Positions 8,249 to 15,973 of a DNA stretch of 64,000 bases are shown here, piece after piece. Location of the stretch: the NCBI RefSeq assembly GCF_017745095.1, contig NZ_JAGHZZ010000018.1:62001-126000 (forward strand). Reading direction: 5' to 3'. This DNA comes from Sporocytophaga sp. (lineage in GTDB: Bacteria > Bacteroidota > Bacteroidia > Cytophagales > Cytophagaceae). The translations under genes and the position numbers were made by a program. The notes beneath the pieces are model-generated. The model had not been told where the DNA came from. It made no database searches and saw only the letters and a list, made by a program, of their open reading frames with translations. Positions within the stretch are counted from its first letter, which is position 1; every line of letters starts with the position of its first letter.

Positions 8249-9061
8249 ATGCCAACAGTGAATCTACCTTTGAATATAAATTTTAATGATATGGATCTAC
8301 TATCCTTAGAAAATAGAAAAACTAAGCACCTAAAAGTGCTACTGATATTTTTAGTTATCTCATCTTCAATATTTTTAATCCTTCATGGGCCTATTCCTCA
8401 ATCCGCTTCTTATCATAGTTTTGCAGATCATTATACTTTTTATGGTATCAATAATTTTTACAATGTAGTGTCAAACTTTCCCTTTTTTATTGTAGGAGCC
8501 GCAGGAATAATTTTTATTCTGAAAAATGATTTTTTATATAAATCTGCAAGACTATGTTTTTTTATAGGTATATTTTTTACGGGGCTTGGGTCGGCTTACT
8601 ATCACTATGATCCATCGACATCTAGTCTTGTCTGGGACAGGCTTCCAATGGCAATCACATTTATGTCTTTTTTTTCTTTTATTCTTTTTAGGAACTTTTC
8701 TTTTCGTAATCATGATAATATATTGATTGCATTGTTGCTGACAGGAGTTGCCAGTATCGTATATTGGTATATCGGAGAGCTTAATGGTAATGGAGATTTG
8801 AGATTGTATGCCCTGGTTCAGTTTTACCCTGTTGTCGCTATAATTATTATATTGCTCTGGAATCGAAATGACCGACAAATGTTTGGGGTTATATTCTGGT
8901 ATATTGCCGCAAAAATATTTGAAGCAACAGACCAGGAATTCTTATCAATGACTGAAGTGATAAGTGGTCACACGATCAAGCATTTGATGGCAGCATGTGC
9001 AGCGATACACCTTTTTGTTTTATTCTATATCGAAAATAAATCATTGAGAAAGATTTCTTAA
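8249..9061 (+). CDS. Ceramidase-like CREST-superfamily membrane protein
   Basis: 270 residues with about seven hydrophobic helices. Motifs expected of alkaline ceramidase-type CREST metalloenzymes are visible: SYHSFADHYTFYGINNFYNVVSNFPFF near residues 54-80, GLGSAYYHYDPSTSSLVWDRLPMAITF near 112-138, and GHTIKHLMAACAAIHLF near 240-256. The conserved His, Asp and Ser residues in these are the family's zinc-binding and catalytic set. Members hydrolyse ceramide-like amides; many Bacteroidota make sphingolipids, so a lipid substrate is plausible but unproven. The start could also be the Met 14 codons in (MDLLSL). It lies 2 bases before the next gene, so the two are probably co-transcribed. Confidence 0.82.
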   Translation: MPTVNLPLNINFNDMDLLSLENRKTKHLKVLLIFLVISSSIFLILHGPIPQSASYHSFADHYTFYGINNFYNVVSNFPFFIVGAAGIIFILKNDFLYKSARLCFFIGIFFTGLGSAYYHYDPSTSSLVWDRLPMAITFMSFFSFILFRNFSFRNHDNILIALLLTGVASIVYWYIGELNGNGDLRLYALVQFYPVVAIIIILLWNRNDRQMFGVIFWYIAAKIFEATDQEFLSMTEVISGHTIKHLMAACAAIHLFVLFYIENKSLRKIS

Positions 9062-9063
9062 TT

Positions 9064-9741
9064 ATGAAAAGAGTTGTTTCAATTCTGTATAAATCATTCA
9101 AATACGTATTCGTTTTTTTGTTATTGTATTTAGTTACAGCTTTTGTATTTACAATTATCCCTGTAAATAATTCCTTTACAGAGGCAAAAGATGGTGTTCA
9201 GATTTTTATAAGATCCAATGGAGTCCATACCGATATTGTAGTGCCTGTAAAGGACACTGTAAAGGACTGGAGACAGGAGTTGACCGGTTTACACAAATAC
9301 AATGAGAATCAAATCAAATATGTTGCCTTTGGATGGGGCGATAAAGGTTTTTATCTTCATACACCTACCTGGGCTGATTTAAAAGTTTCCACAGTATTAA
9401 AGGCGGCATTCTGGCTAAGTACTTCGGCAATGCATGTTACTTATTATCCTTGGAAGCCCATTCCTGATGAGGATACCAGATCAATTTATATTTCTTCCGA
9501 TCAATATCGTATGCTTGTAAATTATATCACGGATTCATTCAGGTTGAATTCAGATGGCAGGTTTGAAGTGATTAATTGCTGTCAGTATTCTGGACTGGAT
9601 AATGAATTTTATGAAGGGAAAGGTGTATACAGCTTATTAAAAACATGTAATACCTGGACGAATAAAGGACTCAAGGAAGCTGGAGTGAATACAGCAGTTT
9701 GGGCGCCTTTTGAGTGGTCAGTAATGTATCATAGGGATTGA
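9064..9741 (+). CDS. TIGR02117 family (DUF2459) protein
   Basis: 225 residues with one N-terminal membrane anchor or uncleaved signal (YVFVFLLLYLVTAFVFTIIPV). Family motifs are clear: RSNGVHTDIVVPV near residue 50, YVAFGWGDKGFYLHTPTWADL near 86-106, and LLKTCNTWTNKGLKEAGVNTAVWAPFEW at the end. TIGR02117 was first noted near urease genes, but its function is unknown. The conserved His and Cys (SNGVHTD, TCNTW) suggest a catalytic or ligand site on the outer face of the inner membrane. It immediately follows the ceramidase-like gene, which suggests a shared membrane-lipid or envelope role. Confidence 0.88.
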   Translation: MKRVVSILYKSFKYVFVFLLLYLVTAFVFTIIPVNNSFTEAKDGVQIFIRSNGVHTDIVVPVKDTVKDWRQELTGLHKYNENQIKYVAFGWGDKGFYLHTPTWADLKVSTVLKAAFWLSTSAMHVTYYPWKPIPDEDTRSIYISSDQYRMLVNYITDSFRLNSDGRFEVINCCQYSGLDNEFYEGKGVYSLLKTCNTWTNKGLKEAGVNTAVWAPFEWSVMYHRD

Positions 9742-10442
9742 AATAGTTAAAAGTGGATTTTATCTGTAAGTTGAGAGTGAAGATGTTTAGGTAGGTTTGA
9801 GGAAGGGAGAGAAATGTATATTTTAAAATGAAGACTATTTTAATAAAATGAAAAAGTTCTCAGTTTATAGTCTCGTATGGAGATATTCCTTTTTAATCAA
9901 ATAAATCAGCTATGCTAGGATTGCTAGATTTTAAATCATTATTTGCCTTCTGAGTAGGGACATCTTTTTTTTTGATATAATTAAACTGTAGCTAATTTAA
10001 ATCCCGCAAATAAAATAATATAAAAGACTGATAACAATAGAACCGATCTTTTTAGGGAGTTGTTTTTAATTCAAATTCTTTTGTATATAATAAGAATGAA
10101 AAGCTACGAACAATCAGTTAGAAATGATTTATAATTCATGCTGCAAGGAAAATTTAGATTTTAATCTTGAATAAAATAAGGTTAGCTGAATTTCGATAAA
10201 CGAAAGGTCCTTCATTTTTTTTAGAAGGGCATTAAATGTATACAGATTCTTTTCCTTACTTCATTTCATCTGGAAACCTGGGTTCTGTTTGACAGCCTGC
10301 TGAGGCAGGAGGTGCTTACAGAAATCAAGATAAATACTAGTAAATTTTTAAAACATATTACTTTTCAAAATGATTGTACCAATAGCCATTATTTGGTCTA
10401 TTTAAGGTCACACATTTACAAGTTATTAAAAAAGAAAGTATT
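9742..10442. other. 700-base gap with no supported gene
   Basis: AT-rich DNA with many stops in all frames. The only items seen are very short ORFs and a perfect 5-base inverted repeat with a 4-base loop at 10296-10309 (cctgc tgag gcagg). No RNA gene, repeat or clear promoter is recognised. Confidence 0.6.
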
Positions 10443-11198
10443 ATGAAAATCTTAGTGATTGGCGGTTCTGGCCTTATCGGAACAAAGGTAGTAGCCCAAC
10501 TACAACAGAAGGGACACCAGGTTATTGCAGCTTCTCCTTCTACCGGAATTAATACGATCACAGGAGAAGGTTTGGCTGAAGCAATGAAAGATACTGACAT
10601 TGTTATTGATCTTGCCAATTCTCCATCTTTTGAAGACAATGCCGTATTGGAATTTTTCCAGACTTCAGGCCGGAATTTATTGCGTGCGGAAATCAATGCT
10701 GGTGTAAAAAAACATGTGGCACTCTCTATAGTGGGTGTCGACACTATGCAGAATATTGGTTATATGCGCGCAAAAATGGTACAGGAAGATTTGATCAGGC
10801 AATCTGGAATGCCTTATACTATTATCCGGAGTACACAATTTTTTGAGTTTGTAGGAGGTATCGCCAATCAGGCCACACAAGGAAATGAAGTCCATCTCTC
10901 TGATGTGAAATTCCAGCCTATAGCCGCAGATGATGTAGCTGCATTTGTAGTTAAATATGCCCTTGCTGAACCTGTTAATGGTAAGATAGAAATTGCAGGT
11001 CCTGATCGTTTTGACATGTATAAAGTCGCAGAGCGTTATCTGCAATACATCAAAGATTCACGTAAAGTAATATCTAATGGGAGGCCAGAGTATTTTGGCG
11101 GAGAGGTCAATCATACTGCACTTGTGCCAGCGGGAAAGGCCGAATTAGGAGCAATCAGCTTCGAGAAATGGTTGAGCACACAATTGCAACACGTATAA
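10443..11198 (+). CDS. NmrA-like / atypical SDR NAD(P)-binding oxidoreductase
   Basis: 251 residues. The N-terminus has the dinucleotide-binding motif ILVIGGSGLIGTKVVAQLQQKGHQV. The later pattern VIDLANSPSF, HVALSIVGVD, YMRAKMVQEDLIRQSGMPYTIIRSTQFFEF and FQPIAADDVAAFVV is that of atypical short-chain dehydrogenases of the NmrA/SDR_a5 type, which often lack a classical YxxxK catalytic pair and may be reductases or redox sensors. It is a single-gene unit with a 700-base gap upstream and a hairpin terminator just after the stop. The substrate is not inferable. Confidence 0.88.
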   Translation: MKILVIGGSGLIGTKVVAQLQQKGHQVIAASPSTGINTITGEGLAEAMKDTDIVIDLANSPSFEDNAVLEFFQTSGRNLLRAEINAGVKKHVALSIVGVDTMQNIGYMRAKMVQEDLIRQSGMPYTIIRSTQFFEFVGGIANQATQGNEVHLSDVKFQPIAADDVAAFVVKYALAEPVNGKIEIAGPDRFDMYKVAERYLQYIKDSRKVISNGRPEYFGGEVNHTALVPAGKAELGAISFEKWLSTQLQHV

Positions 11199-11201
11199 AA
11201 T

Positions 11202-11241
11202 GACTGAATCGCCTATTGGAGACAATTGGAGCAGTCTTTTT
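11202..11241 (+). terminator. Probable intrinsic terminator after the SDR gene
   Basis: GACTG pairs with CAGTC, enclosing an inner CC(T)ATTG-gaga-CAAT(T)GG hairpin; TTTTT follows directly. There is an asymmetric internal loop, so it is weaker than a classical terminator. Confidence 0.5.
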
Positions 11242-11243
11242 AA

Positions 11244-11378
11244 TCATTCTTTTCTCCTGAGAGAATCGTAGAAGCTGAATTTTGTCAATATGTATATGAC
11301 GAGACTGCTTATGCTATTCCGATATTTAACTTTCATAGTAACGCAAATGAACTGCATCAGGCATTTTTACCTTTATAG
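11244..11378 (+). pseudogene. Possible coding remnant (about 44 codons, no start)
   Basis: Between the terminator and the next ORF, one frame reads SFFSPERIVEAEFCQYVYDETAYAIPIFNFH and on to HQAFLPL before a TAG at 11376. The composition is protein-like and unlike the AT-rich spacers elsewhere. There is no ATG, and a stop (TAA at 11241) precedes it. It may be the decayed end of a lost gene or simple chance; no family is recognised. Confidence 0.25.
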
Positions 11379-11381
11379 GAA

Positions 11382-11699
11382 ATGGAAGAGTCGAAAGATC
11401 CTTATAGCGTCTTAAACTATGATCAAGTTTTTATTCTCCTGAAAGATGGAGTTGGAAAAGAAGAATATCAAGGATATGTCAAGCTTGATCGTATTCGAAA
11501 AAAATACTTTCTTTCTGGACGTTTTGTGAAGCAGATGAACTTTAAAATGAGTTCGCTTCGATTTCTCCCAGAAAAGAATTTCAAAGCTTACAAAGAAACT
11601 AAAAGGGCTATAGATCAGGAACGACTAACATTAAATGTATCATTTAGTCACATTGACTTCATCACATTGCCTTTTGATAGCTTTGATTGGAAGGGGTAA
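11382..11699 (+). CDS. Hypothetical protein, 105 aa
   Basis: Not recognised. It is a charged, soluble ORF (MEESKDPYSVLNYDQVFILLKDGVGKEEYQGYVKLDRIRKKYFLSG) without signal peptide or membrane helix. It follows a possible coding remnant by 3 bases, so it could itself be part of a broken gene. The upstream spacing shows a weak purine stretch (aggaa) before the ATG. Confidence 0.4.
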   Translation: MEESKDPYSVLNYDQVFILLKDGVGKEEYQGYVKLDRIRKKYFLSGRFVKQMNFKMSSLRFLPEKNFKAYKETKRAIDQERLTLNVSFSHIDFITLPFDSFDWKG

Positions 11700-11818
11700 T
11701 AAGGTTTCTTAAGAAGGGGATTCGAATTTAATTTAAGACTATCTCAGTCTTTGACTCGAAAGATATTTTAAAAACGGAGTTAATTTACTGATTGTTAGTT
11801 TGTTGACTCTTTAATTAG

Positions 11819-11892
11819 TGCACCCGGAGAGGTTCGAACTCCCAACCATCAGAACCGGAATCTGACATTCTATCCAATTGAACTACGGGTGC
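11819..11892 (-). tRNA. tRNA-Arg (anticodon CCG)
   Basis: The reverse complement folds as a full cloverleaf: acceptor GCACCCG / CGGGTGC, anticodon stem TCAGA / TCTGA with loop TTCCGGT (anticodon CCG, reading CGG), and T-arm GGGAG-TTCGAAC-CTCTC with one G-T pair. The discriminator is A and CCA is not encoded. It lies downstream of sucC on the same strand. Confidence 0.93.
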
Positions 11893-11897
11893 TTATA

Positions 11898-11942
11898 AAA
11901 GTAATGAGGAGGGATTCAATTGAACCCACTCCTCATTTATGC
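11898..11942 (-). terminator. Hairpin between sucC and tRNA-Arg
   Basis: A near-palindrome (aatgaggag..ttcaattgaa..ctcctcatt) sits after the sucC stop on the minus strand. It probably ends the sucC transcript before the tRNA gene. The following U-tract is short (acttttat), so termination may be partial. Confidence 0.55.
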
Positions 11943-11950
11943 TTTTGTAA

Positions 11951-13144
11951 TTATTTAGAAAGTACTTCTTTTACTTTAGCAGCTGCATCTTTCAACAAGA
12001 TAGCAGAGAATACTTTAAGTCCTGATTGCTCAATGATTTTAGCACCTTCTTCTGCATTTGTTCCCTGAAGTCTTACGATGATTGGAACTTTGATGTCACC
12101 GATTTTTTTGTAAGCTTCTACAACTCCGTTAGCAACTCTGTCGCATCTTACGATACCACCAAAGATATTAATAAGGATTGCTTTTACATTTGGATCTTTC
12201 AGGATGATTCTGAAACCAGCTTCTACCGTCTGAGCGTTTGCTCCACCACCAACATCAAGGAAGTTAGCAGGCTCACCGCCAGAAAGTTTGATAATATCCA
12301 TAGTAGCCATTGCAAGACCTGCACCGTTTACCATACAACCAACGTTTCCGTCAAGTTTTACATAGTTAAGGCCAGAGTTTGAAGCTTCTACTTCCAAAGG
12401 ATCTTCTTCGTTAAGATCTCTTAGAGCAGCAAGGTCTTTATGTCTGTATAGCGCGTTATCGTCAAGATTTACTTTTGCGTCAACAGCAAGGATTTTGTTA
12501 TCTGAAGTCTTTAATACAGGATTGATTTCAAACATTGCAGAATCAGTTTCCTCATAAGCTTTATATAAAGCCTGAATGAAGTTTACCATTTCTTTGAAAG
12601 CTTCACCTTCAACACCTAGTTTAAAAGCAATCTTTCTTGCCTGAAATCCTTGAAGACCTACACGTGGATCAACCCACTCTTTAATGATTTTCTCAGGAGT
12701 ATGCTCCGCAACCTCTTCGATTTCCATACCACCTTCAGTGCTGGCAATGATAAGGTTTTTGCTTGTATTTCTGTCCAATAGAATGGACATATAGTATTCT
12801 TTTGGCTTGCTTTCTCCTGGATAATAAACGTCCTGAGAAATCAGAACCTTGTGAACATGCTTTCCTTCAGGACCTGTTTGTTTAGTTACAAGGTTCATAC
12901 CGATGATCTTACCTGCAAGATCTTTAACTTCATCAAGGTTTTTAGCTAATTTAACTCCCCCGCCTTTTCCTCTTCCACCTGCATGAATTTGAGCCTTTAC
13001 AACATACCATTCGGTACCTGTTTGCTGGTTTAGTTTTTTAGCGGCTTCTACTGCTGCTTCAGCTGTTTCTGCAACAATTCCTTCCTGTATACGAACACCG
13101 TATTTTTTCAGGATCTCTTTACCTTGATATTCATGTATATTCAT
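11951..13144 (-). CDS. sucC: Succinate-CoA ligase (ADP-forming), beta subunit
   Basis: 397 residues, normal for SucC. It catalyses, with SucD, succinyl-CoA + ADP/GDP + Pi to succinate + CoA + ATP/GTP in the citric acid cycle. The N-terminal ATP-grasp region starts [17 protein letters not shown]; the glycine-rich nucleotide loop is [15 protein letters not shown] near residue 53. The CoA-ligase domain shows [46 protein letters not shown] near residues 297-345. sucD is not adjacent, and the gene stands alone between a divergent LolD-type gene and a tRNA, so the two subunits are encoded apart here. Confidence 0.97.
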   Translation of the reverse strand: MNIHEYQGKEILKKYGVRIQEGIVAETAEAAVEAAKKLNQQTGTEWYVVKAQIHAGGRGKGGGVKLAKNLDEVKDLAGKIIGMNLVTKQTGPEGKHVHKVLISQDVYYPGESKPKEYYMSILLDRNTSKNLIIASTEGGMEIEEVAEHTPEKIIKEWVDPRVGLQGFQARKIAFKLGVEGEAFKEMVNFIQALYKAYEETDSAMFEINPVLKTSDNKILAVDAKVNLDDNALYRHKDLAALRDLNEEDPLEVEASNSGLNYVKLDGNVGCMVNGAGLAMATMDIIKLSGGEPANFLDVGGGANAQTVEAGFRIILKDPNVKAILINIFGGIVRCDRVANGVVEAYKKIGDIKVPIIVRLQGTNAEEGAKIIEQSGLKVFSAILLKDAAAKVKEVLSK

Positions 13145-13284
13145 GAGTAAATAAATAGTTAAAAGTTTAACACCACAGATGTTCTTTTCTTTCAGGGTAT
13201 TCCCATCTATCGGAAGAACGGCACGAATCTATCATTTTTGGCTTTTAATTTCAAGAAAAGAAGGATTTTTAATCCTTTTAGATT

Positions 13285-13292
13285 TAAATTTG
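13285..13292 (+). promoter_or_regulatory. TAnnTTTG -7 element for the LolD-type gene
   Basis: TAAATTTG lies 29 bases before the start codon. No good -33 TTTG is seen at the right distance; an AAGGATT-TTT-AATCCTT hairpin lies just upstream (13261-13277). Confidence 0.4.
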
Positions 13293-13320
13293 TTTTTACA
13301 AAGTCAGAATGAGTTGATTT

Positions 13321-13974
13321 ATGATGCTGGAAGCAAGAAATATTTATAAAGGTTATCCAAACCTTGAAGTTTTAAAGGGTATCGATCTACAGATTAAACA
13401 GGGGGAGATTGTCTCTGTTGTCGGGGCCTCTGGAGCTGGTAAAACTACACTATTGCATATCTTAGGGACACTTGATAAGCAAGATAAGGGGGAGTTATTT
13501 ATTAACGGAACGAATCTTAATCAGATCGGGGAAAAGGAACTTGCGTTATTCCGAAATAATCATATCGGTTTTGTTTTTCAATTTCATAATCTGCTTCCCG
13601 AATTTTCTTGTTTTGAAAATGTATGTCTTCCTGGGTATATAGGAAAAAGAGATAAAAAACAAGTGGAACAGAAGGCAAAAGAATTACTAGATCGACTTGG
13701 ATTGTCTCAACGTCTAAATCATAAACCTTCAGAGTTATCGGGAGGGGAGCAGCAAAGAACAAGCGTGGCCAGGGCACTTATTAATTCCCCTTCAATAGTA
13801 TTTGCAGATGAGCCTAGTGGAAATCTGGATTCCAATAATGCAGAAGAGCTTCATAAGTTATTTTTTGAACTCAGAAATGAATTCAATCTTACTTTTGTAA
13901 TAGTGACACACAATCAGTCTCTTGCGCAAAGTGCGGATAGAAAATTGGAAATGAGAGACGGGAGGATTGTATAG
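13321..13974 (+). CDS. lolD: ABC transporter ATP-binding protein, LolD/MacB type
   Basis: 217 residues, a single nucleotide-binding domain. Walker A is GASGAGKTT (about residues 36-44), the Q-loop is VFQFHNLLPEF, the signature is LSGGEQQRTSVARAL, Walker B is SIVFADEPSGNLD and the switch His is in VTHNQ. The FQFHNLLPEFSCFENV and ADEPSGNLD pattern is that of LolD, which with LolC/E extracts lipoproteins from the inner membrane. No permease gene is next to it, so its membrane partner must be elsewhere and a MacB- or FtsE-like role is not excluded. The gene starts MM; either Met may be used. Confidence 0.88.
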   Translation: MMLEARNIYKGYPNLEVLKGIDLQIKQGEIVSVVGASGAGKTTLLHILGTLDKQDKGELFINGTNLNQIGEKELALFRNNHIGFVFQFHNLLPEFSCFENVCLPGYIGKRDKKQVEQKAKELLDRLGLSQRLNHKPSELSGGEQQRTSVARALINSPSIVFADEPSGNLDSNNAEELHKLFFELRNEFNLTFVIVTHNQSLAQSADRKLEMRDGRIV

Positions 13975-14231
13975 GTTGGTGTGATTTTTTATTGGTTTAT
14001 CAATTGTTTTGATATATTTTTTGAAGATTATACTGGTTTAATTACTTTTTATTTTTTGTTTTTTGTTTTGCTGTTTTTGGGTTAGTTCTTTGATTTTTAG
14101 TTGTTTATTATTTTTATTTTACTTTAAATAACAAAAATTTATTACATCTGTTTAGTGTGTAGGAATGAGTGTAATATAATTGGAGTTTTGAAAATATTTA
14201 AAGTGAATTATTTGATTTAATAACTACTGCG
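13975..14231. other. T-rich spacer
   Basis: Strongly T-biased plus strand with long T runs. A weak 6-base-pair hairpin (TATCAA / TTGATA, 13998-14014) followed by a T tract may end the LolD transcript. Nothing else was seen before the ECF gene. Confidence 0.4.
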
Positions 14232-14738
14232 ATGAATACTATTGAATTTAATAACCTAGTTTATACAGCCTCCAAATCTTTAAAATACCCTGCTTTAAAG
14301 TTTACTCACAATCAGGCTGACGCAAATGATCTTATTCAGGATACCATTTTAAAGGCGTTAAAAAATAAGACCAAGTTTAAGAAAGGTACTAACATAAAGG
14401 CGTGGCTTTATATAATTATGAAGAATACTTTTATAAGTAATTATCATAAGATAGACAAAAGAAATAGCCTTGTGGATCCGATTGATGATGATTATACTCT
14501 TAATGTGCCTAGTACTATTACGTATAATGATGGTACTGCTAATGTTGCAATGGAAGAGATAAATAAGGCGATTAATTCACTGGATAAAGTTTTCCGTGAG
14601 CCTTTTATGATGCATTTTTCGGGATTTAAGTATGAAGAAATTGCTCAGAAGTTGAAAATTCCTATGGGTACAGTGAAAAATAGAATTCACGTTGCAAGGA
14701 AAACTTTGATGAGTGCACTTAAAGATTATAAAATTTGA
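14232..14738 (+). CDS. ECF-type RNA polymerase sigma factor (copy 1)
   Basis: 168 residues. Sigma region 2 is visible at residues 1-75 (ALKFTHNQADANDLIQDTILKALKNKTKFKKGTNIKAWLYIIMKNTFISNYHK), with the typical DANDLIQDT and WLYIIMKNTFISNY motifs. Region 4 is at about 110-165 (LDKVFREPFMMHFSGFKYEEIAQKLKIPMGTVKNRIHVARKTLM), the -35-binding helix-turn-helix. It is very similar to the next sigma gene about 500 bases downstream, clearly a tandem duplication. No anti-sigma gene is adjacent. It has its own terminator. Confidence 0.95.
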   Translation: MNTIEFNNLVYTASKSLKYPALKFTHNQADANDLIQDTILKALKNKTKFKKGTNIKAWLYIIMKNTFISNYHKIDKRNSLVDPIDDDYTLNVPSTITYNDGTANVAMEEINKAINSLDKVFREPFMMHFSGFKYEEIAQKLKIPMGTVKNRIHVARKTLMSALKDYKI

Positions 14739-14761
14739 ACTTAGTTAATCTAAGTGTTGCA

Positions 14762-14794
14762 GAATGCCAGGCTGACTAGTCTGGCATTTTTTGT
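14762..14794 (+). terminator. Intrinsic terminator after ECF copy 1
   Basis: AATGCCAG pairs perfectly with CTGGCATT around the loop gctgactagt, followed by TTTTTTG. Confidence 0.85.
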
Positions 14795-15026
14795 TTAATT
14801 GAAGTTTAAATATTACATTTCTAATATTGATTAAAATGACTTATTGATTACATTGGTTTATTTTATTTAATATTCTGTAATAAAATATCAAAAAGTATTC
14901 ATTTTTATAAACTCTTTTATTGATATACAGTAAATTAACATAGTGATGTTGATAACATGGGGAGAAATATGGTGTTTGAAAACTGATAAAAGTGCTTGTA
15001 TAATTTTTAAAAAGTGTAAAAAAGTG

Positions 15027-15034
15027 TACATTTG
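15027..15034 (+). promoter_or_regulatory. TAnnTTTG -7 element before the small ORF
   Basis: TACATTTG is an exact match to the Bacteroidota -7 box and lies 25 bases before the small ORF start. The -33 region is not convincing. Confidence 0.45.
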
Positions 15035-15058
15035 TTACATATTAATCACAACAGGAAA

Positions 15059-15190
15059 ATGCTAGCGACGAGAAAAAATATCAAACAGGAAAAAGACATA
15101 ATTAAAGCTGAAGAAACAGAAAAAAAAGTAGCCTCTCTAAGTCCTCTTCAAATTAAAGAAGCACTCTTCAAAAGAAGATATAATATTTAA
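15059..15190 (+). CDS. Small basic protein, 43 aa (too short for the ORF track)
   Basis: ATG at 15059 opens MLATRKNIKQEKDIIKAEET and continues through a lysine- and glutamate-rich, helix-prone chain to KEALFKRRYNI and TAA at 15190. A purine-rich acagga precedes the ATG and a consensus -7 box lies 25 bases upstream. It is 80 bases before ECF copy 2, so the two probably share a transcript. No matching ORF precedes copy 1. Function is unknown; a leader peptide or a small sigma partner are possibilities only. Confidence 0.45.
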   Translation: MLATRKNIKQEKDIIKAEETEKKVASLSPLQIKEALFKRRYNI

Positions 15191-15270
15191 TCCGAACGAA
15201 ATCGGTGACAATCAGGTCAAAAAGAAAATAACCTTACAAAAGACATTAATAACCTTAACCAAAAGAACTT

Positions 15271-15777
15271 ATGACAGCTGTTGAATTCAATGAATTAGTA
15301 TATACGGCATCAAAATCATTGAAAATACCTGCGTTAAAATTTACGCACAATCACAATGATGCAAATGATCTGATTCAGGATACTATTCTTAAAGCTTTAA
15401 GAAACAGAACAAAATTTAAGTCTGGTACTAATATTAAGGCTTGGTTATATATTATCATGAAAAATACTTTTATCAGCAACTACCATAAAATTGATAAAAG
15501 AAACACATTGGTTGATCCAATCGACGAGGGTTATAATTTTAATGTTTCAAGTACAATTTCATTCAACCAGGGTGCTAGCAATATTGCATCTAAAGAAATC
15601 TACAAAGCAATAAACAAGCTGGATAAAACCTTCAGAATCCCATTTATGATGCATTATGAAGGCTTTAAATACAACGAAATAGCCGACCACCTAAACATCC
15701 CAATGGGAACAGTAAAAAACAGGATCCACGTCGCTAGAAAAAACTTAATGGAATCTTTAAAAGAATACCAATACTAA
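15271..15777 (+). CDS. ECF-type RNA polymerase sigma factor (copy 2)
   Basis: 168 residues, same length and plan as copy 1. Region 2 contains NDANDLIQDTILKALRNRTKFKSGTNIKAWLYIIMKNTFISNYHKIDKRN, nearly identical to copy 1. The linker after VDPID and parts of region 4 (LDKTFRIPFMMHYEGFKYNEIADHLNIPMGTVKNRIHVARKNLM) have drifted more. The strongest conservation is in the DNA-binding helices, so the two may recognise similar promoters. It is preceded by a 43-codon ORF and followed by an unusually large hairpin. No anti-sigma factor is nearby. Confidence 0.95.
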   Translation: MTAVEFNELVYTASKSLKIPALKFTHNHNDANDLIQDTILKALRNRTKFKSGTNIKAWLYIIMKNTFISNYHKIDKRNTLVDPIDEGYNFNVSSTISFNQGASNIASKEIYKAINKLDKTFRIPFMMHYEGFKYNEIADHLNIPMGTVKNRIHVARKNLMESLKEYQY

Positions 15778-15797
15778 CACGCAAATAATCACATTTT

Positions 15798-15912
15798 AAA
15801 AACCCGGAGCAGTTTTTATTCAGTCCTGTTCTGATTCCTAGAAATCTAATCGTTTCGAAAAACGATTGCAGCATGAGAAAAGGAACTGCTTTGGGTTTTT
15901 ATTTTTTTATAT
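15798..15912 (+). terminator. Large branched hairpin with T-tract after ECF copy 2
   Basis: AAAAACCCGGAGCAGTT (15798-15814) pairs with AACTGCTTTGGGTTTTT (15884-15900) over 17 positions with two G-T pairs. The 69-base apical part holds a second perfect hairpin, AATCGTTT-CGAA-AAACGATT (15848-15867), and a small TCAG/CTGA one. A long T tract follows. It works as a terminator on paper, but the branched apex is unusual and may be a structured RNA. Confidence 0.6.
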
Positions 15913-15973
15913 TCCTCTTATAAATTACTTTTATCCTTCAAGATACTTTCATTCATTTATTGCTATTGTATTC

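Noticed and set aside
10358-10744. 128-codon minus-strand ORF
   Set aside because: Antisense shadow of the SDR gene start; no family features.
15866-15973. N-terminal 36 residues of the recQ ORF in the track
   Set aside because: The TTG lies within the 3' arm region of the large hairpin, and the residues do not match RecQ; the TTG at 15974 gives the normal N-terminus.
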